Origin: a bacterium
Lineage (GTDB): Bacteria; Cyanobacteriota; Vampirovibrionia; Obscuribacterales; Obscuribacteraceae
Reading direction: 5' to 3'
Assembly: GCA_030431355.1 (NCBI GenBank)
Contig: JAUIJG010000070.1
Location: forward strand, 1 to 16,204
DNA: 16,204 nucleotides
Part shown: positions 1-8,550 of the stretch, piece by piece
How positions within the stretch are numbered: position 1 is the stretch's first letter
How the letters are laid out: each line of letters starts with the position of its first letter
The notes under the pieces: model-generated
Told to the model about the DNA's origin: nothing
What the model saw: the letters and a program-made list of their open reading frames with translations, nothing else
The model's database searches: none
Translations under genes and position numbers: made by a program

Positions 1-1434
1 CATTCTCACAAAGTCTATAGAGACGTGGAGACCACCGGTCCGGTAAACGAGGTGGTCCAGATTTCGGAGAGAGCGGCCCGGGCTATTGGGCTCAAGGTTC
101 AAGAGATTTACTTGAAGCCGCTGCCTCTGGAGATAAGTATCCTGGGAGAAATAGAAGCCCTTCCGACCCGCAGTTTTATGCAGCATGCACTGCTTTCCGG
201 TCGAGTGGAAAAAGTGTCCGTGGAGTTGGGTGAGAAGGTAACTTCTGGTCAGATCCTTGCTGTTTTAGACTCCACCGATATCAACCGACTTGCCGCGGAG
301 CTTTTGAACAGTAGCGCCTCAATGGATGCGGAGATCAAGAAACTTCGCTCCCAGTACGATACGGACAAAGAACAGGCGGATACGCGCCTGGAGCTTGCCC
401 AGGCAAACTATGACAGGATGGCTACCCTGGCTAGAGAAAAGATTGCTTCCCAGAAGGCGAAGGAGACAGCCGAAGCTGAGTTGGAGTTGGCAAAGAGCAC
501 CAAAAAGAATCTGGCTCGTAAGATGGAAGTTGAGCTGGATGGTCTGGAGACGAAGAGAAAAGTTTCTCTAAAGTCCCTTAGGGATCGTTTGCATCAGGCT
601 GGTGTCAGCGAAGCAGCAATAAATAAGATGATGGAGAGCGAGACCGCTATCTTGCAAGTTCCGATTAGAAGTACGAAAGCCGGAGTGGTCACGCAGATAA
701 TGGCAAATCCGGGTGAGACAGTCAACGGCCAGGACCCTCTCTTTGAGATCCTGGATCTGACCACGGTTTTTGCCACGGCTGATGTTTATGAAGGAGATAT
801 GGAGAGAGTCAGGGTCGGGCAGAAAGTCCTGGTAAAAACAGCGGCTCTGCCTGGAAGACAGTATCTGGGCACCCTCTCCTATGTGGGCAGTGAGATTGAT
901 ACTAAGAAGCGAACCCTGCCTGTTAAGGTGAAAATCAGCAACGCCAATCTGGAGCTTAAGCCGGAGATGTTCGTGAACATGTTTGTGGAGACCGATGAGC
1001 CAACGAGAGCAATTATCCTTCCCCGGGAAGCGGTGGTGGAGAAGACCGGTCACTTTGGAGTTTTCAAAGAAGTCAAACCAGGAGTTTATCAGCGAAACGA
1101 AGTGGAAGTCGGGCGCAGCATCGGAGATGATGTGGAGATCCTTTCCGGAATCAAGCCCGGGGCAAGGGTGGTGACCAGGGGCGCTTTTCAGCTTGACGCA
1201 CATGTGCTGAAGAAGAAGGGAGATACCGCAGCCTTCTCGCATCCCAGTGAATCAGGGCATGGTCATGACCATGGTGATGATGACGGCGCCCATGAAAAAG
1301 AGAGCCAGAAGATGAATCCCTTGATATTAGTGGTGGTTGTCCTTGCTTTCGTGCTCGGCGGTGCTGCTGCCGTGGTATTCATCAAGTTCTCGGGAAAAGG
1401 AAAGGGCTCTTCTCCGGCGGACGAAGAGGAATAA
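1..1434 (+). CDS. HME-type RND efflux periplasmic adaptor (CusB/CzcB-like), 5'-partial
   Basis: This is a membrane-fusion (adaptor) protein that would bridge an inner-membrane RND pump and an outer-membrane channel. The frame is open to base 1 (it begins H-S-H-K-V-Y-R-D), so the true start probably lies left of the window; an internal GTG at 25 is the first candidate start inside it. Numbering from that GTG, the order is a beta-strand entry near 30-50, the first lipoyl half near 55-85 (motif SGRVEKVSVELGEKVTSGQ), a charged alpha-hairpin near 90-200, the second lipoyl half near 215-245 (TKAGVVTQIMANPGETV), and beta-barrel and membrane-proximal domains to about 410. A His/Asp-rich stretch (about 405-425, GHGHDHGDDDGAHE) is followed by a hydrophobic segment (430-455) and a charged tail. 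The His cluster suggests metal binding; the C-terminal membrane segment is unusual for this family. The stop lies 7 nt before the pump gene, so the two form an operon. The exact metal is not readable from the sequence. Confidence 0.9.
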   Translation, partial: HSHKVYRDVETTGPVNEVVQISERAARAIGLKVQEIYLKPLPLEISILGEIEALPTRSFMQHALLSGRVEKVSVELGEKVTSGQILAVLDSTDINRLAAELLNSSASMDAEIKKLRSQYDTDKEQADTRLELAQANYDRMATLAREKIASQKAKETAEAELELAKSTKKNLARKMEVELDGLETKRKVSLKSLRDRLHQAGVSEAAINKMMESETAILQVPIRSTKAGVVTQIMANPGETVNGQDPLFEILDLTTVFATADVYEGDMERVRVGQKVLVKTAALPGRQYLGTLSYVGSEIDTKKRTLPVKVKISNANLELKPEMFVNMFVETDEPTRAIILPREAVVEKTGHFGVFKEVKPGVYQRNEVEVGRSIGDDVEILSGIKPGARVVTRGAFQLDAHVLKKKGDTAAFSHPSESGHGHDHGDDDGAHEKESQKMNPLILVVVVLAFVLGGAAAVVFIKFSGKGKGSSPADEEE

Positions 1435-1441
1435 GCCGGCC

Positions 1442-4400
1442 ATGCTTAACGGATTGATCAGATGGTCGATAGCGAACAGATTTGTGGTAATAGTGCTTGC
1501 CGTCATTCTCTTTGCTTGCGGAATCTATCTTTCTTCCAACGCTAACATCGATGTCTTGCCGGAGTTCGCGCCGCCCCAGGTAGTGGTTGAGACCGAAGCA
1601 CCCGGGATGGTGCCTGAGCAGATTGAAGCGCTTGTGAGCATCCCTCTGGAATCTACTCTGGGGGGCATGCCTGGAGTTGAATCGATCAGATCTCTTTCCA
1701 TGAACGGGGTCTCTGTTATCACAGTTATTTTTAGTTATGGTACTGACATTTACAGGGCCCGGCAACTTGTTTCGGAGCGACTTGTTATCGCCGGCTCCGG
1801 TCTTCCCCGGAGTGTGAATCAACCCCAGATGGCGCCATTGATGCCGGCTATAGGTGATGTGCTCAAAGTCGGTCTTCTCTGCGACAAAACCTCTTTGATG
1901 GATTTGAGAACCCTGGCGGATTGGGATATAAAAAATCGTCTCCTCTCTGTGCCTGGGGTTGCGCGGGTGTTGATCCTGGGAGGAGACGAGAAACAGTATC
2001 AAGTTTTGATCGACCCGCGCAAGCTCAAGTCCTTTGAGGTGACCCTGGGTGAGGTGGCAAGAGCCTGCGAGAAGTCAAATCTAATTGGACCTGGTGGTTA
2101 TTTAGTCACTCCGGATCAGCAGTTGTCGATTCAAGGTGTGGCAAGAATTCGAACCATAAAAGACCTCGAGAATTCGGTGATTACAATCAGAGAGAACACC
2201 CCGGTTCTTCTCAAGCATGTGGCCAGGGTTATTGTCGGACCCGCTTTCAAGCTGGGTGATACATCCATCAATGGCCATCCGGGAGTCTATATATATGTCA
2301 CCAAGCAACCGGGTGTTAACTCCGTCAAGTTGAATCGCCGTCTAACCCGGGCTCTGGAGCAGATGAAGACAATTCTTCCTGAAGACGTACAAGTACTGAC
2401 AATATTTGACCAGGCATATTTTATCGACCGTTCTATCAAAAATGTTGTCGAATCGATTAGTCTGGGCGGCGTCCTGGTTGTGGTCATATTGCTGCTCTTT
2501 CTTCTGAACTGGAGGACTTCTGTGGTCAGCCTGACCGCGATTCCACTATCAATTATTGCGGCGCTGGTCGCTATAAAATTCTCCGGTGGCACGGTGAATA
2601 CCATGAGCCTGGGTGGACTTGCCATCGCAGTTGGTGAGGTGGTGGACGATGCCATAATCGATGTGGAGAACGTCTATCGCCGCTTGAGAGAGAATCAAGC
2701 CCTGGAGAACCCCAGACCCAGCCATCAGGTGGTTTATGACGCTTGCCTGGAAGTTCGCTCGGCAGTGGTTTATGCCACTTTCATTGTGGTGCTTGTTTTT
2801 GTGCCGGTTTTCACCATGCCTGGTGTAACCGGTCATATATTCAGTCCCCTTGGTTTTTCCTATGTGGTGGCCATTCTCTCCAGCCTGTTTGTGGCTCTTA
2901 CCGTGACTCCGGCGCTTTGTGTCTACTTCCTTACCAGAAGAGGACAGTTGCCCAGCTGGGAGCCGTGGACCGTTAAGCGGGTGAGAGAAGTCTATCGGAG
3001 TGTTTTGCGGGTAGTAATATGGCGACCGGGCCTGGTGGTGGCGGCTTCGGTGTTGCTTTTTGTCTCTTCTTTAGTATTACTTCCCTTTATGGGCCAGGAT
3101 CTCCTGCCTCAGTTTCGGGAGGATAGTTTGATTGTGACGGCAATCGCCAGGGCCGGTCAGAATCTTGATTCCACCGTTTTTATGGGGGCCAATTTCGAGA
3201 AGACGATGTTGGAGCGACCCGATGTCAAATCCGTAGCCCAGTGGGCCGGTCGAGCAGAGCTTGACGACATGGCGGGAGGTCCCAATTTTTCAGAATTCGA
3301 TATTCAACTTAAGCCCTCCGACAGCTCTCTCGACACCGTTTTGAAAGACATACGTTTTCATCTCAACGAGATTCCCGGTATCGTATTTGATGTGGGATCT
3401 TTCATCTCTCATAGAATGAACGAGGTCCTTTCCGGAGGAACCAGGGCTAATGTGGTAATCAAAATCTTTGGTCCGGATCTCGGTGTCTTGAGAGAGCTTG
3501 CCCAGGAGTCTGTGGCGCAGATGAAAGCCGTCTCCGGGGCAGTGGATGTGAGAGCCGAGCCCCAGGTTGTGGTTAAGAGAGTGGCTATCACAATGGACAG
3601 AGAGAAAGCCTCTCGATTCGGCTTGACCTCGGAAGATTTCATGAACAACGTGGAGATTGCCTACCAGGGCAAAATCGTCTCAAAGGTTCTCGACAAGCAG
3701 AAGTTGTTTGACCTTAAAGTTTGGCTTGATTCGCCTTTTCGTCACAACTTGGATCTGATCAAGGCTACTTTAATTGATACTCCATCCGGTGCCAGGGTGC
3801 CTATCTCTGAAGTGGCTAAAGTGGAAGTGGTAGAAGGTCCGAGCGTGATAGTCAGGGAGAATGTAACCAGGAGGATAGTGGTCCAGGCCAACACGGAAGG
3901 ACGAGATGTTGTGAGCGTGGTCAACGATATCAAAAAATCTCTGGATAAAAACGTTCAGCTGCCCCAGGGTTATTATATTGTCTATGCCGGACAATACGCA
4001 GCCCAGCAGGAGTCGACAAGAAACTTGTTGATTGTCTCTCTTCTGACCATGGTGGCTATATTGATAGTGCTGAGGCAGGGGCTGGGCTCCTGGAAGTTGA
4101 CTTTACTTGTAGCCAGCAATATACCAATGGCCTTCATAGGAGGGCTTGTGGCGGTGGCATTAACGGGTAATGTGCTGACCCTCGGGTCTCTTATCGGTTT
4201 TATTAGCTTGTTCGGAATCTCAACCCGAAATTCAATCCTCATGGTTTCTCATATCAACGATTTGAGAGAGAAGGGCTTTGGTATCAACAAAACAGTTATA
4301 GAAGGCGCCCTTGATAGAGTCGCCCCCGTACTTATGACCGCCCTGACAGCGGCTTTCGGAATGCTGCCTCTGGCCGTGATGGGCGGCGCCGGTAGGGAGT

Positions 4401-4534
4401 TGGAACAGCCGCTTGCTCTTGTAATTGTCGGCGGTCTGGTCTCCAGCACGGCTTTGACACTATTGGTGATGCCGGCCTTGTTTAAACTATATTTGCGTTC
4501 GGAGCGAGCAAACAAATCGAAGACTGCCGGGTGA
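1442..4534 (+). CDS. Heavy-metal efflux RND pump (CusA/CzcA family), inner membrane
   Basis: This is a 1030-residue proton-driven RND transporter, a normal length for the heavy-metal (HME) branch. I chose the ATG at 1442 because it gives the typical N-terminus (MLNGLIRWSIANRFVVIVL) ending in the first membrane helix, and GAGGA at 1426-1430, inside the last codons of the adaptor, can serve as its ribosome site; a more upstream ATG in the same frame (1337) would add an unlikely hydrophilic tail overlapping the adaptor. The family layout is visible: helix 1, a porter domain (about 35-330), a helix cluster (about 340-530), a second porter domain (about 560-860) and a last helix cluster (about 865-1015). 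The helix-4 proton-relay region reads GEVVDDAIIDVEN (398-410), with acidic residues D402, D403 and D407. The C-terminal cluster carries GISTRNSILMVSHIN, typical of CusA/CzcA relatives. Metal specificity (Cu/Ag versus Zn/Co/Cd) cannot be decided from these motifs. No outer-membrane factor gene is in the window. Confidence 0.93.
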   Translation: MLNGLIRWSIANRFVVIVLAVILFACGIYLSSNANIDVLPEFAPPQVVVETEAPGMVPEQIEALVSIPLESTLGGMPGVESIRSLSMNGVSVITVIFSYGTDIYRARQLVSERLVIAGSGLPRSVNQPQMAPLMPAIGDVLKVGLLCDKTSLMDLRTLADWDIKNRLLSVPGVARVLILGGDEKQYQVLIDPRKLKSFEVTLGEVARACEKSNLIGPGGYLVTPDQQLSIQGVARIRTIKDLENSVITIRENTPVLLKHVARVIVGPAFKLGDTSINGHPGVYIYVTKQPGVNSVKLNRRLTRALEQMKTILPEDVQVLTIFDQAYFIDRSIKNVVESISLGGVLVVVILLLFLLNWRTSVVSLTAIPLSIIAALVAIKFSGGTVNTMSLGGLAIAVGEVVDDAIIDVENVYRRLRENQALENPRPSHQVVYDACLEVRSAVVYATFIVVLVFVPVFTMPGVTGHIFSPLGFSYVVAILSSLFVALTVTPALCVYFLTRRGQLPSWEPWTVKRVREVYRSVLRVVIWRPGLVVAASVLLFVSSLVLLPFMGQDLLPQFREDSLIVTAIARAGQNLDSTVFMGANFEKTMLERPDVKSVAQWAGRAELDDMAGGPNFSEFDIQLKPSDSSLDTVLKDIRFHLNEIPGIVFDVGSFISHRMNEVLSGGTRANVVIKIFGPDLGVLRELAQESVAQMKAVSGAVDVRAEPQVVVKRVAITMDREKASRFGLTSEDFMNNVEIAYQGKIVSKVLDKQKLFDLKVWLDSPFRHNLDLIKATLIDTPSGARVPISEVAKVEVVEGPSVIVRENVTRRIVVQANTEGRDVVSVVNDIKKSLDKNVQLPQGYYIVYAGQYAAQQESTRNLLIVSLLTMVAILIVLRQGLGSWKLTLLVASNIPMAFIGGLVAVALTGNVLTLGSLIGFISLFGISTRNSILMVSHINDLREKGFGINKTVIEGALDRVAPVLMTALTAAFGMLPLAVMGGAGRELEQPLALVIVGGLVSSTALTLLVMPALFKLYLRSERANKSKTAG

Positions 4535-4555
4535 TTTAAGCAGTGTTTTCTATCA

Positions 4556-6448
4556 TCACTCTGCTTTCGGTCTTACCAATTGTCTGACAAATTTAATCGG
4601 TAGAGGACCCTCATCGAGGGCACGGTTGTGGAACTCCAGCAAATTGAAGGAGTCTCCTGCCGTCTTCTGGTAATCTTCTCTAAACGCCTGCCACTCTTTC
4701 AATCCAACATAGTAGGTGGGAAGCTGGCAGGAGCTGAGTTTTACTCGTCGCAACTTTCCTTCCGCTTCCGCTCTGGTTTGGAAGGCTTCATCTACCATGA
4801 GTTTAAGAGCCTCTTCATCGCTCATCTCTGAGGTATGCATCTTTATATCCAGGATGGCGTTGGCGAGTAATCTCAGTCTTATTTTGTGCATGGTCATCCT
4901 GAATTCCCGGCAGCCTGTCATGTAGCCGCGGTCCAGCATGACCTGGGCTATATATTCAGCCCAACCTTCCACATAGGGGCCGTTGGCGTAAAGCGAGCGC
5001 AGCAAGCGGCGCCTTTCCGGTTCTATGTCGTTCAGGTGCTCAAATTGAATGTAGTGTCCGGGAAGAGCCTCATGGATGGTAAGCCACTTGAGAGTGTAGT
5101 TGTTATATTCCTTCAGTTTGGATTCCGCTTTTTCCCTGGGCATATTTTTGGATATGGGAGTTACCCAATATTCCGCCTGACCATTTGGTTCTAATGGTGG
5201 TGCACTATGAAAACCGGCCACAGAGTAGATCCCCCGCATGAATAGGGGAGTCGGGATAACTTTTAAATTGTTCCGGGGGCTGAGGCTGACTATTTTGTTC
5301 TTTTTGATGAATTGTTTAATACCATCCAGATCTGAGCGGACAGCCTCTATAAGCTGTCCGGGCTCCACATGATCTTCTGCAATCTTTTCTAACACCTCAG
5401 AGATAATCAGATTCTCTCTCTCTTTCCCTTTCTCCTTGATATGGTTATGATCCGGATAAAATTCCATGTGCATGGGAACAGCGATCTGCATCATCAAAGC
5501 TCTGATTGAAGCAAGCTCTCTTTTGGCTTCGTGCAGGAGCATGGTTGGCGAAGTATCGGTCTGCATCACCAACTTGAATTTACGATCATAGAGCTCTTTT
5601 CCAAGACGCCATGTTTTCTTTTTGTCTTGGTTTCCCTGGCTGTTCATTCGCTTTAAACCGCTGGAAAAACTTTTAAGAGCATCCACCGCTTTTGGTGCCA
5701 CGTCTTCATACACAGCTTTCAGTTCAGGGTAAGACTTGACTTTTTCGGCCAGGGTTTTCTCAATTAGGGTAATGTTTCCCTGGTTCTCTTCGATGGCGGT
5801 GTCTATATAAACAGGAACGCTAGCTTTCAAGTAGCTTTCAACCTGTTTTAAGAGTCTTGGAATCTGCTTGACCCTGGCTAGTACATGTTTGAGTCTTACC
5901 TCCTCCGGCGCATATTCCGCCGAGAGAGGTTGGAACAGGGCGGTGCCGATAAGTTCCACCACAACAGTAGGGTTGTTTTTATGACTCTCGATATTTTCCA
6001 GATCCATCAGTTTGAGAGCAATGTGGTCGTTCAATAGATTCCAGTCAGCCTGGTCTGATAGGGTGAGAGCCTTTTCCGGTGTCTCCTTTCTGAATCGAGA
6101 TTGCCACTCGCTATAAAATCTTCGACGGGCGGACATCGCTTTGGAACTCATGTCTTCCAGCATGGAATCCAACTCAATTATCTCTTGCGAGCCTTTCTCC
6201 TGATGTTTGTGGTAGCCGGCTTCCGAGGCTGCCGTAGGAGAGAGGTAAAGGGATTCTTTTATAAAGGTGTCGCTCAGCCGGGCAAACTGTTTTGAAATTT
6301 CTGAATCTTGCCGGGGGCTGGCGACGGTGGACCTTGATATCTCTTTGTCACCGGCACTCTTTTCGGCAATCTTTGAGGCTGCCGCCGGCAGAAGGGTCAA
6401 GCTACCCAAGCTTAAAATGCTTACAAGAAAACTAGTTGCTCTTACCAT
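4556..6448 (-). CDS. DUF885 family exported protein with HExxxGH zinc-peptidase motif
   Basis: This 630-residue protein belongs to the DUF885 family, which is thought to hold gluzincin-like metallopeptidases, although most members have no proven substrate. The ATG at 6448 follows a purine-rich AAGGGAAGAAGA; a GTG at 6463 would add five residues (MKGRR) and is also possible. The N-terminus has a basic start, a hydrophobic core and Ala-rich cleavage region (LLPAAASK), so export by Sec is likely; there is no lipobox cysteine. The zinc site reads HEALPGHY (H459, E460, H465), and the expected third ligand is in YVEGWAEY, about 30 residues later (E494 or the neighbouring E498). The long helical middle part (about 90-440) and the C-terminal helical tail fit the family, and its length is typical. 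It is convergent with the RND pump (stop codons 21 nt apart) and divergent from the GshB-like gene. I infer a periplasmic or cell-surface peptidase; the substrate is unknown. Confidence 0.88.
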   Translation of the reverse strand: MVRATSFLVSILSLGSLTLLPAAASKIAEKSAGDKEISRSTVASPRQDSEISKQFARLSDTFIKESLYLSPTAASEAGYHKHQEKGSQEIIELDSMLEDMSSKAMSARRRFYSEWQSRFRKETPEKALTLSDQADWNLLNDHIALKLMDLENIESHKNNPTVVVELIGTALFQPLSAEYAPEEVRLKHVLARVKQIPRLLKQVESYLKASVPVYIDTAIEENQGNITLIEKTLAEKVKSYPELKAVYEDVAPKAVDALKSFSSGLKRMNSQGNQDKKKTWRLGKELYDRKFKLVMQTDTSPTMLLHEAKRELASIRALMMQIAVPMHMEFYPDHNHIKEKGKERENLIISEVLEKIAEDHVEPGQLIEAVRSDLDGIKQFIKKNKIVSLSPRNNLKVIPTPLFMRGIYSVAGFHSAPPLEPNGQAEYWVTPISKNMPREKAESKLKEYNNYTLKWLTIHEALPGHYIQFEHLNDIEPERRRLLRSLYANGPYVEGWAEYIAQVMLDRGYMTGCREFRMTMHKIRLRLLANAILDIKMHTSEMSDEEALKLMVDEAFQTRAEAEGKLRRVKLSSCQLPTYYVGLKEWQAFREDYQKTAGDSFNLLEFHNRALDEGPLPIKFVRQLVRPKAE

Positions 6449-6663
6449 TCTTCTTCCCTTCACTCTCTTTCCGTCCGGTCCGCTGGGTTTCCAGGCTCAT
6501 TATTCTATAACAATGGGAAGAAGAGGAACTCTTTACTATCAGGCCTTGCGAATGCATAATCGGTTAAGATCAGTAAGCTCAGATTGTTCAAAGCCAGGAG
6601 CGTCATAGGCGTGTCAGGAATTTTTTTCAGGCGCTCAAGTATTTAGATACGAGGAGACTTTTG

Positions 6664-7710
6664 ATGCGTATTGCATTCTTTGTCAATGAAATATCGGTGG
6701 AAGAGAAGGCGGATACAACTAACCGCCTGGCCATGGCAGCCATAAATGCCGGCCATGAAGTCTGGATTATTCCGGCTGACTCTTTCTTCTTCGATGAAGA
6801 TGACCGTGTGAAAGCGCTGGCTCGAAAAGCACCACGCAGTAAATATAAATCGGCGGAAGTCTTTGCCCGGGATATGCTGGGCAAAAAGGTTCTGGAAGAG
6901 CTTATCACTGTAGGCGATTTGGATGTCCTCTTTTTGCGTAGTGATCCGTCCAGCGAGCTGGTGAATCGTACCTGGGCAAGAAGGGTCGGTCTTGATTTTG
7001 GCAGGGCCGCCATGCGGCGGGGCGTGTTGGTCGTCAACGATCCAAACGGTCTTTCAACCGCCCTGAACAAGATGTACTTTCAACTCTTTCCGACCAGTAT
7101 TCGACCCCGCACTATCATTAGCCGCAATCATAAACAGATCAAAGATTTTGCTCTTAAGCAGGGGAAGAATATTGTGCTTAAACCGCTTCAGGGACCTGGC
7201 GGGGAAGGTATATTTTTTGTTCGGACAGATGAAATGTCCAACCTCAATCAGATCATCGACACCCTGGGATCCGGGGGCTATATCATCGCCCAGGAATTTT
7301 TAGAAGGAGCCAATCAAGGTGATACCAGGCTCTTTCTAATGAACGGTCAACCATTCAAGTACAAGGGGCATTATGCCGCCTACAGAAGGGTGCGTACCGG
7401 AGGCCATGACAGTTCCGGATTTTTAGGCGAGAGCACTTTTGAGAAAGCGGAGCTGACAGATGAAATTCTGGAAGTTGCCGAAGTGGTTCGACCGAAGCTT
7501 ATCCAGGACGGAATGTTTTTAGTGCGTCTTGATATCATCGACGGCAAGCTTATCGAGATCAACGTGTTTACTCCCGGCGGCCTGGAGATCGCCCAGCAGT
7601 TTGAAGGCGTTAATTTCTTCCAGGGTGTAATCGCTGCCCTGGAAAGGAAAGTCTCTTACCGTAATGAAAATAATCCGAACTTCTCAAATTTGGAGTTGAC
7701 GGTACTGTAG
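6664..7710 (+). CDS. Glutathione synthetase-like ATP-grasp ligase (GshB family)
   Basis: This is a 348-residue ATP-grasp enzyme with the two-part layout of prokaryotic glutathione synthetase (ATP-dependent joining of gamma-glutamylcysteine and glycine). The GshB N-terminal domain runs over about 1-125 and includes FLRSDP (90-95), matching the family's MRKDP loop, and VVNDPNGLSTALNKMYFQLFP before the ATP-grasp fold. ATP-grasp features are K173 in VLKPLQGPGGEG (with the Gly-rich loop), GDTR (219-222), and the magnesium-site strand LDIIDGKLIEINV with D290, E298 and N300 at the same spacing as in E. coli GshB. The Gly-rich substrate loop (RTGGHDSSGF) and the last loop (NVFTPGG) differ from the E. 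coli forms, so a different peptide substrate is possible. ATG 6664 is preferred: GAGGAG at 6651-6656 sits 7 nt upstream, whereas the TTG at 6661 would be only 4 nt away. No gshA lies nearby; the gene appears monocistronic. Confidence 0.8.
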   Translation: MRIAFFVNEISVEEKADTTNRLAMAAINAGHEVWIIPADSFFFDEDDRVKALARKAPRSKYKSAEVFARDMLGKKVLEELITVGDLDVLFLRSDPSSELVNRTWARRVGLDFGRAAMRRGVLVVNDPNGLSTALNKMYFQLFPTSIRPRTIISRNHKQIKDFALKQGKNIVLKPLQGPGGEGIFFVRTDEMSNLNQIIDTLGSGGYIIAQEFLEGANQGDTRLFLMNGQPFKYKGHYAAYRRVRTGGHDSSGFLGESTFEKAELTDEILEVAEVVRPKLIQDGMFLVRLDIIDGKLIEINVFTPGGLEIAQQFEGVNFFQGVIAALERKVSYRNENNPNFSNLELTVL

Positions 7711-7733
7711 CACTGGCATTGGTGTTAGCTTTT
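7708..7733 (+). terminator. Candidate weak terminator after the GshB-like gene
   Basis: A six-pair stem (TAGCAC with GTGTTA, one G-T pair, 8-nt loop) starts in the stop codon of the GshB-like gene and is followed by GC and four T residues. It sits in the short gap between convergent genes, where a terminator is expected. The stem is short and the T-run is short, so this is tentative. Confidence 0.3.
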
Positions 7734-7766
7734 AAATTGTCCGGGTATTGAACTTCTTTCCCCAAT

Positions 7767-8261
7767 TTAGTGAAACCTGGCTATCTTCTCTCTATCCAAT
7801 CCGGCCTGCCCGGGCTCTCCTTGTTTTTCGTAGACCTCGGCACGGTAGGAATAGGCGAGAGACTTCAGAATGCCTGGATTTGCCTTGTTTATGTAAGTGG
7901 AGTATTCGTATTCGGCCTGTTTTAACTCTTTCTGGGAGACAAGAATCTGCGCTCTTCTATGATGGGACTTGAAAGTTAGTTCAGTCGAGAAATTATGGTC
8001 GATTATCTTTTTGTAGAGGGCCATTGCCCTTTCAATCTGCCCTCTTGTTTCGAGGAGGTCGGCTTTGGCGAAGGTGTTCCTTGCTGAACTTTCATCTACG
8101 ATATTCTGGCTGTCCTGCTCAAGAGCCAGAGATAGGTTCACAAGATTGTCTTCAATGGAATTGCCTGCTTGAAGACTTTCAGCGTGGAAATTATTTGAAA
8201 AGCTAACGAGAGCGAAAAAGCAGCCAGCCGCCGCTATCGCCTTGAGTGTAATCGAAGGCAT
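7767..8261 (-). CDS. Small exported TPR-repeat protein
   Basis: This is a 164-residue protein of unknown specific role. The N-terminus (MPSITLKAIAAAGCFFALVSFS) is a Sec signal peptide with likely cleavage after NNFHA; the Cys in the core is not in a convincing lipobox. After it come helical repeats of the tetratricopeptide type: about 62-95 (FAKADLLETRGQIERAMALY), 98-130 (RRAQILVSQKELKQAEYEY) and about 135-160 (SYRAEVYEKQGEPGQAGLD). TPR arrays bind proteins or peptides, so a periplasmic scaffolding or binding role is inferred. The ATG at 8261 is preceded by a weak AAGAG about 8 nt away. The gene stands alone: it is convergent with the GshB-like gene and divergent from the decayed kinase. It is short for a stand-alone TPR protein but looks complete. 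Confidence 0.75.
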   Translation of the reverse strand: MPSITLKAIAAAGCFFALVSFSNNFHAESLQAGNSIEDNLVNLSLALEQDSQNIVDESSARNTFAKADLLETRGQIERAMALYKKIIDHNFSTELTFKSHHRRAQILVSQKELKQAEYEYSTYINKANPGILKSLAYSYRAEVYEKQGEPGQAGLDREKIARFH

Positions 8262-8550
8262 AATAAAAACTCTTAGACCGTGTATGTTTACTATTTACTT
8301 GGATGTGCGAACAAAACAGGACCCGCAATCTGCGCGCCTCTTTCGTTTTCCTTAATAATTATTATGATGGCTAAAAATTATTTGTCCATAGCCGATCGCT
8401 GAAAACGCCAAATTTCAGGGGCTTTATTAGAATTACTTACTCTTGGCAGCTGGTAGGGGTGCGTCTGCATGAGCGTTTTTCCAATCCTCAGAATCAGGGA
8501 ATAAAGTTTAGAGGACGACTCGACCGCTAAGCAAACTATAAATAGGACCG
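8262..8550. other. Intergenic region between divergent TPR gene and kinase pseudogene
   Basis: These 289 bases separate two divergent genes and contain an A+T-rich patch near 8350-8385. I see no RNA gene, strong inverted repeat or convincing paired -35/-10 boxes. Short open frames on the minus strand here lack ribosome sites and family features. Confidence 0.4.

Noticed and set aside
568..1242. 224-codon minus-strand open frame inside the adaptor gene
   Set aside because: Antisense to a well-supported gene with clear adaptor motifs; the translation has no recognisable domain and unusual composition.
1337..1441. Upstream ATG extending the RND pump by 35 residues
   Set aside because: It would overlap the adaptor's membrane segment in another frame, and the extension does not match the family; ATG 1442 gives the standard N-terminus.
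4538..4566. Inverted repeat AAGCAG...CTGCTT between the convergent pump and DUF885 genes as a bidirectional terminator
   Set aside because: The stem is interrupted by a bulge, the loop is long, and neither strand has a following T-run; it also overlaps a stop codon.
8430..8510. Minus-strand tail-like peptide (DSEDWKNAHADAPLPAAKSK) as the remnant of a gene
   Set aside because: It is bounded upstream by a stop after about 25 codons, and no further coding signal adjoins it.
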